From positions 868,001 through 932,000 of the forward strand of contig NZ_CP080332.1 in NCBI RefSeq assembly GCF_019456655.1: a stretch of DNA of 64,000 nucleotides, in the 5' to 3' direction. The DNA is from Mycolicibacterium diernhoferi (GTDB taxonomy: Bacteria; Actinomycetota; Actinomycetes; Mycobacteriales; Mycobacteriaceae). The notes under the pieces were generated by a model that was not told the origin of the DNA, made no database searches, and was given only the letters and a program-made list of their open reading frames with translations. This document shows positions 54,548 through 63,941 of the stretch, one piece after another. Positions within the stretch are counted from its first letter, which is position 1; the number at the start of each line of letters is the position of its first letter. The position numbers and the translations under genes were made by a program.

Positions 54548-55392
54548 TGCGCCCCGCGATCAAGGTCGGCCTGTCCACCGCCTCGGTGTATCCACTGCGC
54601 ATCGAGGCGGCCTTCGAGCACGCCGCGCGTCTCGGTTACGACGGTGTCGAGCTGATGGTCTGGGCCGAACCCGCCAGCCAGGACGTCGGCGCGGTCGAGG
54701 AACTGTCCCGCAAGTACGGCGTCCCGGTGCTCTCGGTGCATGCGCCCTGTCTGCTGATCTCCCAACGGGTTTGGGGTGCGGACCCGATCGCGAAGCTGGA
54801 ACGCAGCGTCCGGACGGCCGAGCAGCTCGGCGCCCAGACGGTGGTGGTGCATCCGCCGTTCCGCTGGCAGCGCCGCTACGCCGAGGGGTTCAGCGGGCTG
54901 GTTGCCGAGTTGGAATCCGGCAGCGACGTGATGGTCGCGGTGGAGAACATGTTCCCGTTCCGTGCCGACAGGTTCTGGGGCACCGGGCAGCCCTCGATCG
55001 AGCGGATGCGCAAACGCGGCGGCAGACCGGGACCGGCGATCTCGGCGTTCGCGCCGTCCTACGACCCGCTCGACGGCGGGCACGCGCACTTCACGCTGGA
55101 CCTGTCGCACAGCGCCACCGCGGGCACCGATGCGCTGGAGCTGGCGCAGCGGATGGGTGAGGGGCTGGTGCACCTGCATCTGTGCGACGGCAGCGGGGCG
55201 TCCACCGACGAGCATCTGGTGCCCGGACGCGGCACCCAGCCGGCCGCGGAGATCTGCCGACAGTTGGCGGCAAGCGATTTCACCGGCCACGTCATCTTGG
55301 AGGTCACCACCTCGGGTGCGCGCACCGCCGCCGAACGGGATGTTCTGTTGACCGAGTCCCTGCAGTTCGCCCGGGAGCACCTGCTGCGATGA
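54547..55392 (+). CDS. Sugar phosphate isomerase/epimerase family protein (Rv0498-like)
   Basis: This 281-residue TIM-barrel protein is of the xylose isomerase-like/AP endonuclease 2 family. Metal-site segments are visible: VVHPPF, VAVENMFPF, LDLSHSA and LHLCDGSG. These residues usually bind Mn or Zn. The substrate is not known. GTG 54547 overlaps the previous stop and its own stop overlaps the thioesterase start, so it is mid-operon. Confidence 0.85.
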   Translation: MRPAIKVGLSTASVYPLRIEAAFEHAARLGYDGVELMVWAEPASQDVGAVEELSRKYGVPVLSVHAPCLLISQRVWGADPIAKLERSVRTAEQLGAQTVVVHPPFRWQRRYAEGFSGLVAELESGSDVMVAVENMFPFRADRFWGTGQPSIERMRKRGGRPGPAISAFAPSYDPLDGGHAHFTLDLSHSATAGTDALELAQRMGEGLVHLHLCDGSGASTDEHLVPGRGTQPAAEICRQLAASDFTGHVILEVTTSGARTAAERDVLLTESLQFAREHLLR

Positions 55393-56204
55393 GTGTGCTG
55401 TTCAGCGATGCCATGCGGCTGGAATCGGCCGGTGGCGGGGTGTACCACGGCGTGCTCGACGAGCACTGGACGATCGGGCCCAAGGTGCACGGCGGGGCGA
55501 TGCTGGCGCTGTGCGCGAATGCCGCGCGCACCGAGCTCGCGACCCCGGGCGGAGAACCGAACGAGCCTATTGTCGTGTCCGGCAATTTTCTGTGGGCGCC
55601 GGATCCCGGTGCGCTGCAGGTGGTCACGACCGTCCGCAAGCGGGGCCGGCGGATCAGCCTGGTCGACGTCGAACTCATGCAGGGTGACCGGGTGGCGGTG
55701 CGGGCGGCCATCACGCTGGGCGTGCCCGAACACGACGCGCCGCCGCTGCTGTCGACGAACCCGGTGGTGCCGTTGATGACGCCGGAGCCCCCGCCCGGGC
55801 TGGAGCCGATCGGGCCCGGGCATCCGATGGCCGACATCGTGCACCTGGCCCACGGCTGTGACATCCGGCCGTCGTTGACCACCATGGAGCCGCGCTCCGA
55901 CGGTGGGCCGCCGGTCATCGAGTACTGGGTGCGCCCCCGCGGCGGCGATCCGGACGTGCTGTTCGCCCTGCTGTGCGGCGATGTGTCGGCCCCGGTGACG
56001 TTCGGGGTGCGCAGGTTCGGCTGGGCGCCCACGGTGCAGCTGACGGCCTTCCTGCGGGCCCGTCCGGCCAACGGCTGGCTGCGGGTGCTGTGCACGACGA
56101 CCCAGATCGGTCAGGAATGGTTCGACGAGGACCACGTGGTGGTGGACTCCGCGGGCCGGATCGTGGTGCAGACCCGCCAGCTCGCACTGGTGCCTTCGAC
56201 CTGA
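55389..56204 (+). CDS. Thioesterase family (double hotdog) protein, Rv0499-like
   Basis: This 271-residue protein has two hotdog domains of the acyl-CoA thioesterase type: HWTIGPKVHGGAMLALCA in the first, and FALLCGDVSAPVTFG with LTAFLRARP in the second. ATG 55389 overlaps the previous stop. It ends 28 bp before proC. Likely a cytosolic acyl-CoA thioesterase; the chain length is not readable. Confidence 0.82.
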   Translation: MSVLFSDAMRLESAGGGVYHGVLDEHWTIGPKVHGGAMLALCANAARTELATPGGEPNEPIVVSGNFLWAPDPGALQVVTTVRKRGRRISLVDVELMQGDRVAVRAAITLGVPEHDAPPLLSTNPVVPLMTPEPPPGLEPIGPGHPMADIVHLAHGCDIRPSLTTMEPRSDGGPPVIEYWVRPRGGDPDVLFALLCGDVSAPVTFGVRRFGWAPTVQLTAFLRARPANGWLRVLCTTTQIGQEWFDEDHVVVDSAGRIVVQTRQLALVPST

Positions 56205-56232
56205 TCTCGGCCACCGTGGGAAACTGCACCCC

Positions 56233-57084
56233 GTGGCAAGAATTGCGATCATCGGCGGAGGAAGTATCGGCGAAGCACTGCTCTCGGGGTTGTTGAGGGC
56301 AGGCCGGCAGGTCAAGGATCTGGTCGTCGCCGAGAAGAATCCGGACCGGGCCAAACAACTGGCCGACACCTACTCGGTGCTGGTGACCTCGGTGGCCGAC
56401 GCCGCCGAGAACGCCACCTACATCATCGTCGCCGTGAAGCCGGCCGACGTGGAGCCGGTGACCGCGGAGATCGCCGAGGCGGTGGCCAAGGCGGACGGCG
56501 AGAGCGAGGAACAGGTCTTCGTCAGCGTGGCCGCCGGCGTCAGCACGGCGTTCTACGAGGCCAAGTTGCCCGCAGGCGCCCCGGTGGTGCGGGTCATGCC
56601 CAATGCCCCGATGGTGGTCGGCGGTGGCGTCAGCGCGCTGGCAGCAGGCCGCTTCGCGACGCCCGAACAACTCAAGGAAGTGTCGGCGATCTTCGACACC
56701 GTCGGCGAGGTGCTCACGGTGGCCGAGAAGCAGCTGGACGCGGTCACCGCGGTGTCCGGCTCCGGGCCCGCGTACTTCTTCCTGATGGTCGAGGCGCTCG
56801 TGGACGCCGGTGTGGATGCCGGCCTGAGCCGGGAGGTCGCCACCGATCTCGTGGTGCACACCATGGCCGGTTCGGCGGCCATGTTGCTGGACCGCCGCGA
56901 CGGCACCCCGCCGGGTGTCATGGACACCTCGCCGGCCGCCCTGCGGGCCATCGTGACGTCCCCGGGCGGCACCACCGCGGCTGGTCTGCGGGAACTCGAG
57001 CGCGGGGGGCTGCGCAGCGCCGTCTCCGACGCCATCGCGGCGGCAAAAAAGCGCTCTGAGCAGCTAGGAATTACATCCGAGTAG
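56233..57084 (+). CDS. proC: Pyrroline-5-carboxylate reductase
   Basis: This 283-residue enzyme makes proline from pyrroline-5-carboxylate with NAD(P)H. The Rossmann motif is IIGGGSIGEALLSGLL near residue 5. VRVMPNAP, SGSGPAYFF and the C-terminal signature VTSPGGTTAAGLRELE are intact. GTG 56233 is used. It lies at the end of the ppx1-to-proC run, with 28 bp to the previous gene. Confidence 0.96.
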   Translation: MARIAIIGGGSIGEALLSGLLRAGRQVKDLVVAEKNPDRAKQLADTYSVLVTSVADAAENATYIIVAVKPADVEPVTAEIAEAVAKADGESEEQVFVSVAAGVSTAFYEAKLPAGAPVVRVMPNAPMVVGGGVSALAAGRFATPEQLKEVSAIFDTVGEVLTVAEKQLDAVTAVSGSGPAYFFLMVEALVDAGVDAGLSREVATDLVVHTMAGSAAMLLDRRDGTPPGVMDTSPAALRAIVTSPGGTTAAGLRELERGGLRSAVSDAIAAAKKRSEQLGITSE

Positions 57085-57141
57085 TTCACCAATTTCGGAC
57101 GGATTAGCCCACACCCGTCGCAATAACCCCAGTGGCCACGC

Positions 57142-57147
57142 TATTCT
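57142..57147 (+). promoter_or_regulatory. -10 box upstream of the Rv0500A homologue
   Basis: TATTCT lies 8 nt before an in-frame ATG at 57156 and 74 nt before the preferred ATG 57222. Confidence 0.5.
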
Positions 57148-57221
57148 CCTCGTGTATGCACGCGTACGTGCCAGCGGTGGGGAAGCCGCTGGCCCGGCCG
57201 TGCCTTATGGATTGGGTTGCG

Positions 57222-57452
57222 ATGACGTCATTGAACGGGCCATCGGCGCGGGATTCCGCCGGCGACGGCCAGCCGAAGGCTCAATTTCTCACTGTTGCCG
57301 AGGTGGCAAGCCTGATGCGAGTGAGCAAGATGACCGTCTACCGGTTGGTGCACAACGGCGAACTGCCGGCAGTGCGGGTCGGTCGGTCGTTCCGGGTGCA
57401 CGCCAAGGCGGTTCACGATCTGTTGGAGACGTCGTACTTCGACGCAGGCTGA
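57222..57452 (+). CDS. MerR/excisionase-type DNA-binding protein (Rv0500A-like)
   Basis: This 76-residue protein is almost all a winged helix-turn-helix of the excisionase/BldC type (LTVAEVASLMRVSKMTVYRLVHNGELP, then RSFRVHAKAV). ATG 57222 matches the M. tuberculosis start. A leaderless in-frame start at ATG 57156 would add 22 residues and fits the -10 box better, so the N-terminus is uncertain. It is likely a developmental or housekeeping regulator. Confidence 0.85.
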   Translation: MTSLNGPSARDSAGDGQPKAQFLTVAEVASLMRVSKMTVYRLVHNGELPAVRVGRSFRVHAKAVHDLLETSYFDAG

Positions 57453-57565
57453 TCGCACCGGGGTCCGGGTGGATCCGAGGCGAAGCGGGGACGCGTTTTC
57501 CGCTATGCCGGGGTGCCCGGGTAAGGTAATTCGGTCAGTTCACTTATCGGTAGGTAGCGGAGTTC

Positions 57566-57667
57566 ATGGGTTCAGTTATCAAGAAGCGGCGTAAGCGCAT
57601 GTCGAAGAAGAAGCACCGGAAGCTGCTTCGTCGCACTCGGGTGCAGCGCAGAAAACTCGGTAAGTAG
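57566..57667 (+). CDS. 33-residue basic ribosomal protein bS22 / AURKAIP1-COX24 domain (Rv0500B-like)
   Basis: This very small gene encodes [18 protein letters not shown]... ending RRKLGK; 18 of 33 residues are Lys or Arg. It matches the AURKAIP1/COX24 domain and the bS22 protein seen in the mycobacterial 30S subunit. ATG 57566 has CGGAG upstream. It sits between the Rv0500A and galE2 homologues as in M. tuberculosis. Confidence 0.88.
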
Positions 57668-57684
57668 TTTTCGGCTCTCGCCGA

Positions 57685-57690
57685 TAGGCT
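57685..57690 (+). promoter_or_regulatory. -10 box of leaderless galE2-like gene
   Basis: TAGGCT lies 6 nt before ATG 57697. Confidence 0.5.
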
Positions 57691-57696
57691 GGCTCG

Positions 57697-58752
57697 ATGG
57701 ATGCGCAGGCGACCGAACCCAAGGTGGTGCTGGTCACCGGCGCCTGCCGATTCCTCGGCGGATACCTGACGGCACGGCTTGCGCAGAACCCCGCGATCGA
57801 TCACGTCATCGCGGTCGATGCCATCGCGCCGAGCAAGGATCTACTTCGTCGGATGGGGCGCGCCGAATTCGTGCGCGCCGACATCCGCAACCCGTTCATC
57901 GCCAAGGTCATCCGAAACGGTGACGTGGACACCGTCGTGCATGCCGCGGCGGCGTCGTACGCGCCCCGGGCGGGCGGACGGGCCACCCTCAAAGAGCTCA
58001 ACGTCATGGGTGCGATCCAGTTGTTCGCGGCCTGCCAGAAGGCGCCGTCGGTCCGCAGGGTCGTCCTCAAGTCGACCTCCGAGGTGTACGGGTCGAGCCC
58101 GCGTGACCCGGTGCTGTTCACCGAGGACACCGGTGCGCGCCGTCCACCGGCGGACGGGTTCGCCCGCGACAGCATCGACATCGAGGGTTACGCGCGTGGG
58201 CTGGCCCGGCGGCGCCCGGACATCGCGGTGACGATTCTGCGGCTGGCCAACATGATCGGGCCCGCGATGGACACCGCACTGTCCCGGTACCTGGCCGGCC
58301 CGGTGGTGCCCTCGGTACTGGGCCACGATGCGCGCCTGCAGCTGCTGCACGAGCAGGACGCCCTGGGCGCTCTGGAGCGGGCCACCGTCGCCGGTCGCGC
58401 CGGCACCTTCAACATCGGCGCGTCCGGGCTCATCATGATGAGTCAGGCGATCCGCAGGTCGGGCCGCATCGCGTTGCCGGTGCCGCGGTCGGCGCTGGCG
58501 GTGGTCGATTCCCTCAGGCGCGCAACGCGTTACACCGAACTCGATCGTGAGCAGTTGAATTACCTGAGCTATGGCCGGGTGATGGACACCGCGCGCATGC
58601 GCAACGACCTAGGGTATAACCCTAAGTGGACGACGGCAGAGGCTTTTGACGATTACGTGCGGGGACGTGGTCTGACTCCGATCGTCGATCCGAAATGGGT
58701 ACGCTCGATGGAGAGTCGTGCAGTGGCGTTGGCGCAGCGCGTCGGTGGGTGA
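57697..58752 (+). CDS. galE2: NAD-dependent epimerase/dehydratase-like protein (GalE2, Rv0501)
   Basis: This 351-residue protein has a Rossmann fold with TGACRFLGGYL as the dinucleotide motif and VVHAAA, LKSTSEVYG downstream. The catalytic YxxxK of extended SDRs is not evident: the expected place reads DIEGYARGLARR, without Lys. True UDP-galactose epimerase activity is therefore doubtful although the gene carries that name by position. ATG 57697 is set by the -10 box 6 nt upstream. The acyltransferase gene follows 36 bp later. Confidence 0.85.
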   Translation: MDAQATEPKVVLVTGACRFLGGYLTARLAQNPAIDHVIAVDAIAPSKDLLRRMGRAEFVRADIRNPFIAKVIRNGDVDTVVHAAAASYAPRAGGRATLKELNVMGAIQLFAACQKAPSVRRVVLKSTSEVYGSSPRDPVLFTEDTGARRPPADGFARDSIDIEGYARGLARRRPDIAVTILRLANMIGPAMDTALSRYLAGPVVPSVLGHDARLQLLHEQDALGALERATVAGRAGTFNIGASGLIMMSQAIRRSGRIALPVPRSALAVVDSLRRATRYTELDREQLNYLSYGRVMDTARMRNDLGYNPKWTTAEAFDDYVRGRGLTPIVDPKWVRSMESRAVALAQRVGG

Positions 58753-58788
58753 TCAGACTCGATATCGGGCTGGGGAGGGGGATATCGC

Positions 58789-59844
58789 GTGTCGGGTGAT
58801 TCAAAGGCGAAAGTGATTCCGCTGCATGCGAATTCGAGTCGTGCCTCGGCTCAGCGCCGGGCGGCTCAGCGCGCCGACAGCGCACGAAGGCACCCCTCCC
58901 TGCTGACCGATCCCGATACCCGGGCCTCCGCTGATCAGATGGCCGCGGTCGTCCGCGAAATCGATCAGAGCAGGGGGCATCCGGCCGAAGAGGACACCCC
59001 CAACGAGTGGGCGCAAGCGATCACCGCCCTCGCCGATTTCGTCATCAAGCGGATGACCGGCGACTACAGCGTCGACGAGTTCGGCTTCGACGAACACCTC
59101 AACGACGCCGTCGTGCTGCCCGTGCTGCGCACCCTGTTCCGGTCCTGGTTCCGGGTTGAGGTCAGCGGTATCGAGAACCTCCCGCTCGACGGGGCGGGGC
59201 TGGTGGTGGCCAACCACGCCGGTGTGCTGCCGTTCGACGCGCTGATGCTCTCGGTGGCAGTACACGACCATCACCCACGCAACCGGGTGCTGCGCTCGCT
59301 GGCCGCGGATCTGGTGTTCGACCTGCCGGGGGTCGGGCAGGCCGCGCGCAAGGCCGGCCACACCGTCGCCTGCACCGCCGACGCGCACCGCCTGCTCGGC
59401 GCCGGTGAACTGACCGCAGTGTTCCCGGAGGGCTTCAAGGGGCTGGGCAAGCCGTTCAAGGATCGCTACAAGCTGCAGCGGTTCGGCCGCGGCGGGTTCG
59501 TCTCGGCCGCGCTACGCGCCCAGGTGCCGATCGTGCCGTGCTCCATCGTGGGCTCCGAGGAGATCTACCCGAAGATCGGCGATCTGAAGCTGCTGGCGCG
59601 GGTGCTGGGTCTGCCGTACTTCCCGGTGACCCCGTTGTTCCCGCTGGCGGGGCCGCTCGGGCTGGTGCCGCTGCCGTCCAAGTGGCACATCAAATTCGGC
59701 GAGCAGATCTCCACCGACGGGTACGACGAGTCGGCCGCCGACGATCCGATGGTGACCTTCGAGCTGACCGACCAGGTCCGCGAGACCATCCAGCACACGC
59801 TCTATCAGCTGCTGGCCAACCGGCGGAACACCTTCCTGGGCTGA
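58789..59844 (+). CDS. Lysophospholipid acyltransferase-like protein (PlsC family), Rv0502-like
   Basis: This 351-residue protein has a PlsC-type acyltransferase core (about 125-330) with the Hx4D motif in ANHAGVLPFD and FPEGFKG as the phosphate-binding motif. An N-terminal ~80-residue polar extension precedes it. It would acylate a lysophospholipid or related glycerol lipid at the membrane. GTG 58789 is used, preceded by GGGGAGGGGG. Position matches Rv0502. Confidence 0.87.
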   Translation: MSGDSKAKVIPLHANSSRASAQRRAAQRADSARRHPSLLTDPDTRASADQMAAVVREIDQSRGHPAEEDTPNEWAQAITALADFVIKRMTGDYSVDEFGFDEHLNDAVVLPVLRTLFRSWFRVEVSGIENLPLDGAGLVVANHAGVLPFDALMLSVAVHDHHPRNRVLRSLAADLVFDLPGVGQAARKAGHTVACTADAHRLLGAGELTAVFPEGFKGLGKPFKDRYKLQRFGRGGFVSAALRAQVPIVPCSIVGSEEIYPKIGDLKLLARVLGLPYFPVTPLFPLAGPLGLVPLPSKWHIKFGEQISTDGYDESAADDPMVTFELTDQVRETIQHTLYQLLANRRNTFLG

Positions 59845-59855
59845 GGCCTCTTTCG

Positions 59856-59912
59856 CGAGCGAGACGTTCCTGCTCTCTCGCGAGCCGTTTGAGCGCAACA
59901 GCGTCTCACTCG
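59856..59912. repeat. Inverted motif pair at the 3' end of the DUF559 gene
   Basis: CGAGCGAGACGTT (59856-59868) and AGCGTCTCACTCG (59900-59912) are near-perfect inverted repeats (11 of 13) around the palindrome CTCGCGAG (59877-59884). A related AACGTCTCACTGG occurs at 60839-60851 on the other side of the gene. Confidence 0.5.
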
Positions 59913-60751
59913 GGAATCCAGCCGCGGGTCAACAGCGTGTTGCGGGCCTCGGTGACGATGTCGGCGGGCCGGTCCTCCCTGATGACGTGCACGACATGCC
60001 AGCCCAGGCGTCGCAGCACCCGCGCGACCTTGACGTCGTTGGCGTAGGTGGTTCGGTCGCTGAGGTGTTGTGCGCCGTCGTACTCGGCGCCGACCTTGTA
60101 CTCCTCCCAGACCATGTCGATGCGGCGGATGTAGCGGTTGAGCTCGTCGCGGACCACCACCTGTGTGGTCGGCGCCGGCAGACCCGCGTCGATGAACAGC
60201 AGTCGCAGCCGGGTCTCCCGCGGCGACTCCGCGCCCCCGTCGACCAGTGGTAGCGCGATGCGCAGCCGGCGCAGGCCGCGCGATCCCGGATGACGTTCCA
60301 CCAGCGAGTGGACCTCGTCCATCCGGAATCGTCGGGCACCCATCAACGCGTCCAGGCGGGCGACGGCCCGGTCCCGGGGCAGGTGTCGGGCAAGGTCGAA
60401 TGCGGTCCGTGGGACTGTCGCCACGCGCACCCCCGACAGCACCGTGATCTCGTCGGGGTGCAGGGTCTCCCTGCGCCGGATCAGCCCCGATTGGGGCCGC
60501 GCTGAGGAGATCACCTCGATGGGGGTGTCCGCGTCCACCCACTTCGCACCGTGCACCGCGGATGCCGCGACACCCGTGACCACGGCGTCCGGTGCGGCAA
60601 GCATCAACCCCTTGAGTCGGTCCCAGAGGTCAACCTGGTGCCGCACGGGGACGTAGACATTCCGGAAGATCGGCCGGTACCAGCGGCGCAGCGCAGCGGG
60701 GGTGAGCTCACCGGAGGCGATGGCCGCCGACCCGAGGAACGGAACCTGCAC
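59906..60751 (-). CDS. AbiEi-like/DUF559 putative endonuclease-fold protein
   Basis: This 281-residue protein has an N-terminal AbiEi-like winged-helix/antitoxin-type region (about 1-170) and a C-terminal DUF559 domain of the Vsr-like endonuclease fold (about 185-280), with DMVWEEYKVGAEYDGAQHL and a late VIREDRP. Such genes are common and repeated in mycobacterial genomes. No toxin partner is adjacent. It is absent from M. tuberculosis between Rv0502 and Rv0504c, where cmaA2 lies instead. The gene is bracketed by related short motifs. Confidence 0.75.
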   Translation of the reverse strand: MQVPFLGSAAIASGELTPAALRRWYRPIFRNVYVPVRHQVDLWDRLKGLMLAAPDAVVTGVAASAVHGAKWVDADTPIEVISSARPQSGLIRRRETLHPDEITVLSGVRVATVPRTAFDLARHLPRDRAVARLDALMGARRFRMDEVHSLVERHPGSRGLRRLRIALPLVDGGAESPRETRLRLLFIDAGLPAPTTQVVVRDELNRYIRRIDMVWEEYKVGAEYDGAQHLSDRTTYANDVKVARVLRRLGWHVVHVIREDRPADIVTEARNTLLTRGWIPE

Positions 60752-60862
60752 ATCCGGTAGACGCAGCGACCGGCTATTCGGATCCAGGCATCCCCGAATG
60801 GGACGCTTTCGTGGTCAAACGTGCCCGAAAAGCACGCGAACGTCTCACTGGGCGCTAGGGAA

Positions 60863-61393
60863 CTACGCCTTCTGGTTGGCGACCATCCGCGCGATGGCCG
60901 CATCGCGGGCCGCGGCGATCTGCGCGCTGACCTCACTGGCCTCGCTGTCGCTTTGGGCCTCGCCGAGCATGGTGACCACGGTGGTCAAGATCGGGCCGCC
61001 GTCGTCATCGGTGACCTCGGTGCGGATCTCGCTGATCACGGTGCCGTGCGATTCGATGACCGAATCCAGGTACGAGTCGAACCACAACTTGTCGCCGACC
61101 TTGATCGGGCGGTGGAAGACCAGCTTCTGGTCGCGGTGCAGCACCCGCTCCAGGTTGATCGGCACGTCGAACTGATTGAACAGCTCCAACTGCACCCGTC
61201 GGCCGGCGACCGCGATGAAGGTCAACGAGGCGACCAGCGCGTCGTGACCGTGCTCGGCGGCACCTTCCTCGGAGTGGTGCGCGGGATGCTCGTCCTGGAC
61301 TGCGGTCGCGAACTCGCGGACCTTCTCCCGTCCGACCTCGAAATAGTCGGGGTACCGGAAGTGGGTTCCGACGATTTCCTCAGCGATTCCCAT
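60863..61393 (-). CDS. hadD: MaoC-like (3R)-hydroxyacyl dehydratase HadD
   Basis: This 176-residue protein has the FAS1-type/MaoC-N hotdog fold (about 5-145), with [19 protein letters not shown] and [17 protein letters not shown]. It is the orthologue of Rv0504c and of M. smegmatis HadD, an FAS-II dehydratase needed for full-length mycolic acids. ATG 61393 is used. It is on the same strand and 26 bp downstream of the HAD phosphatase gene. Confidence 0.87.
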   Translation of the reverse strand: MGIAEEIVGTHFRYPDYFEVGREKVREFATAVQDEHPAHHSEEGAAEHGHDALVASLTFIAVAGRRVQLELFNQFDVPINLERVLHRDQKLVFHRPIKVGDKLWFDSYLDSVIESHGTVISEIRTEVTDDDGGPILTTVVTMLGEAQSDSEASEVSAQIAAARDAAIARMVANQKA

Positions 61394-61419
61394 GGCCGGT
61401 CAGCCTAGCAGCGCGCAGA

Positions 61420-62220
61420 TCAGCGACCGGCGTCGCGCCGGGAGGCCACCGCGGCCAGCGCCCCGCCGACCGCGCCGAGCGCCAGCGCCGAGGGCACCCC
61501 GATCCGGGCCGCCTTGCGGGCGGTGCGGAAGTCACGGATCTCCCAGCCGCGTTCACGGGCGACGTCGCGCAGCGCGGCGTCCGGGTTGATCGCGACGGCA
61601 GTTCCGACCAGCGAGAGCATCGGCACATCGTTGAAACTGTCCGAGTAGGCCGCGCACCGGCGCAGGTTCAGCCCCTCCCGGATGGCCAGCGAGCGCACCG
61701 CGTGCGCCTTGCCCGCGCCGTGCAGGATGTCGCCGACCAGCCGGCCGGTGAACACCCCGTCGACCGATTCGGCGATGGTGCCCAGGGCGCCGGTCAGGCC
61801 CAGCCTGCGCGCGATGGTGTCGGCCAGCTCGAACGGTGTCGCGGTCACCAGCCACACCTGCTGGCCGGCGTCGAGGTGCATCTGCGCCAGCGCCCGGGTG
61901 CCCGGCCAGATCTTGTCGGCGATGATCTCGTCGTAGATCTCCTCGCCGAGTTCGACCAGTTCCGCGGTCGGCCGCCCCTCGATGAACGCCAGCGCCTTCT
62001 GTTTGCCCTCGGCGACGTCGTCGCTGTTCTCCTTGCCGGTGAGCTGGAACTTGGCCTGCGCGTAAACGATCCCGAGGATGTCCCGGTAGGTGAAGTACTT
62101 ACGGGTGGCCAGCCCGCGGGCAAAGTGCACCAGCGAGGATCCGTGCACCAACGTGTTGTCGACGTCGAAGAACGCGGCCGCGGTCAGATCCGGCGGCGGT
62201 GGTGGGGGCGTCTCGGACAC
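61420..62220 (-). CDS. serB1: HAD-family phosphatase, SerB1/Rv0505c-like
   Basis: This 266-residue protein has HAD motif I FFDVDNTL (Asp19, Asp21), motif II VTATPFE, and motif III/IV with [12 protein letters not shown]-terminal hydrophobic segment (about 238-258) suggests membrane association. It carries the phosphoserine-phosphatase name by homology; the substrate is unproved. GTG 62220 has TAATGT 6 nt upstream on the minus strand, fitting a leaderless start. Confidence 0.86.
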   Translation of the reverse strand: MSETPPPPPPDLTAAAFFDVDNTLVHGSSLVHFARGLATRKYFTYRDILGIVYAQAKFQLTGKENSDDVAEGKQKALAFIEGRPTAELVELGEEIYDEIIADKIWPGTRALAQMHLDAGQQVWLVTATPFELADTIARRLGLTGALGTIAESVDGVFTGRLVGDILHGAGKAHAVRSLAIREGLNLRRCAAYSDSFNDVPMLSLVGTAVAINPDAALRDVARERGWEIRDFRTARKAARIGVPSALALGAVGGALAAVASRRDAGR

Positions 62221-62226
62221 CGTTCA

Positions 62227-62232
62227 ACATTA
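62227..62232 (-). promoter_or_regulatory. -10 box of leaderless HAD phosphatase gene
   Basis: TAATGT on the minus strand is followed by 6 nt and GTG 62220. Confidence 0.5.
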
Positions 62233-62258
62233 GGTCACGCAGGCGCGATACTGGGGGC

Positions 62259-62510
62259 GTGGACCATCAGGTGGTGTTGCTCACACGGGCCGGCTGCAGC
62301 ATGTGCGAACGCGCGGCTCAAACGTTGACGTCGCTGGCCGGCGAACTGGGCTTCACGCTCAGTTCGACCGATGTGGATGCGGCAGCGGCCGCGGGGGATA
62401 CCACCCTGCGCGCCGAGTTCGGTGACCGGCTGCCGGTGGTGCTGCTCGACGGGGCCGAGCACAGCTACTGGGAAGTGGACGTACCCCGGTTACGGGCAGA
62501 TCTCAGCTAA
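62259..62510 (+). CDS. Glutaredoxin-like thiol protein (Rv0508-like)
   Basis: This 83-residue protein has a thioredoxin/glutaredoxin fold with the redox pair Cys13/Cys16 in AGCSMC and a cis-Pro region in RLPVVLLDG. GTG 62259 follows TGGGGGC and is set by family length. In mycobacteria such proteins may work with mycothiol. The mmpS2-mmpL2 genes next to it in M. tuberculosis are absent. Confidence 0.85.
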   Translation: MDHQVVLLTRAGCSMCERAAQTLTSLAGELGFTLSSTDVDAAAAAGDTTLRAEFGDRLPVVLLDGAEHSYWEVDVPRLRADLS

Positions 62511-62560
62511 TTTGGTAGCTACGTTGGTAACGGATAACTTAGACCGGTGGTGATGATGCC

Positions 62561-63907
62561 GTGAGCGTGCTGCTATTCGGGGTTTCGCATCGCAGTGCGC
62601 CGGTATCCGTACTGGAGCAGTTGAGCACTGACGAGTCCGATCAGGCCAAGATCATCGACGAAGTTCTGCGTTCGTCGCTGGTCACCGAGGCCATGGTGCT
62701 TTCGACCTGCAACCGCGTCGAGGTATACGCGGTGGTCGACGCCTTCCACGGCGGCCTGTCGGTCATCGGCCAGGTGCTCTCGGAACACTCCGGTATGGGA
62801 CTCAACGATCTAACCAAATACGCCTACGTGCGGTACGCCGAGGCTGCCGTCGAGCACCTGTTCGCCGTCACCAGTGGTCTGGATTCGGTCGTCATGGGCG
62901 AACAGCAGGTGCTCGGCCAGGTGCGACGCGCCTACGCCGCCGCCGAGGCCAACCAGACGGTCGGGCGCACCCTGCACGAGCTGGCCCAGCGCGCACTGTC
63001 GGTGGGCAAGCGGGTGCACACCGAGACCGGGATCGATTCCGCGGGTGCCTCGGTGGTGTCGGTGTCGCTGGAGATGGCCCAGAAGCGCCTCGATCAGGGC
63101 CTGGTCGGCAAGACCGCCGTGGTGGTCGGCGCCGGCGCCATGGGCGCACTGGCCGGTAAGCACCTGGTCCGCGCGGGCGTGGACCGCATCGACGTGGTGA
63201 ACCGCTCGCTGCCGCGGGCCCGCCGCCTCGCCGAGAACATCGCCGAACTCGGCGTCACCGCCAACGCCTACTCACTCGACGACATCTCGGCCGTGCTGGC
63301 CACGGCCGACGTGGTGGTCAGCAGCACCGGCGCGGTGCGCCCGGTGATGTCGCTGGCCGATGTGCACCACGGACTGGCCGCCCGAGACGGCGACCGCCCG
63401 CTGGTGATGTGCGACCTGGGCATGCCCCGCGACATCGACCTCGCGGTTGCCGGCCTGCCCGGCGTGCACGTCATCGACATGGACCGCATCCAGCGCGAGC
63501 CGACCGCCCGCGCGGCGGCCTCGGACGCCGATGCGGCCCGGTCCATCGTGGCCGCCGAGGTTGCCAACTACCTGGCCGGCCAACGGATGGCCGAGGTCAC
63601 TCCGACCGTGACCGCGCTGCGTCAGCGCGCGGCCGACGTCGTCGAGGCCGAACTGCTCCGCCTGGACAACCGCCTGCCCGGCCTGGACGCGACGCATCGC
63701 GACGAGGTGGCCCGGACGGTACGCCGGGTGGTCGACAAACTGCTGCACGCCCCCACCGTGCGAGTGAAGCAGCTGGCCGGCGCCCCCGGTGGCGACAGCT
63801 ATGCCGAGGCCCTGCGCGAGCTCTTCGAGCTCGATCCGCAGGCCGTGGACGCGGTTTCCGGCGGCGAATTGCCGCTGATCGCAACAGATAACGACAAGCC
63901 TGAGTAG
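62561..63907 (+). CDS. hemA: Glutamyl-tRNA reductase
   Basis: This 448-residue NADPH enzyme makes glutamate-1-semialdehyde from Glu-tRNA, the first step of haem synthesis in the C5 route. The catalytic Cys50 is in [18 protein letters not shown], the NADPH motif [16 protein letters not shown] and the C-terminal dimerisation helix are present. GTG 62561 is used. hemC begins 34 bp downstream, so the two are in one operon. Confidence 0.97.
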   Translation: MSVLLFGVSHRSAPVSVLEQLSTDESDQAKIIDEVLRSSLVTEAMVLSTCNRVEVYAVVDAFHGGLSVIGQVLSEHSGMGLNDLTKYAYVRYAEAAVEHLFAVTSGLDSVVMGEQQVLGQVRRAYAAAEANQTVGRTLHELAQRALSVGKRVHTETGIDSAGASVVSVSLEMAQKRLDQGLVGKTAVVVGAGAMGALAGKHLVRAGVDRIDVVNRSLPRARRLAENIAELGVTANAYSLDDISAVLATADVVVSSTGAVRPVMSLADVHHGLAARDGDRPLVMCDLGMPRDIDLAVAGLPGVHVIDMDRIQREPTARAAASDADAARSIVAAEVANYLAGQRMAEVTPTVTALRQRAADVVEAELLRLDNRLPGLDATHRDEVARTVRRVVDKLLHAPTVRVKQLAGAPGGDSYAEALRELFELDPQAVDAVSGGELPLIATDNDKPE

Positions 63908-63941
63908 CAGATTGGCTACATCAGCAGACGGAGCCCCAAAA

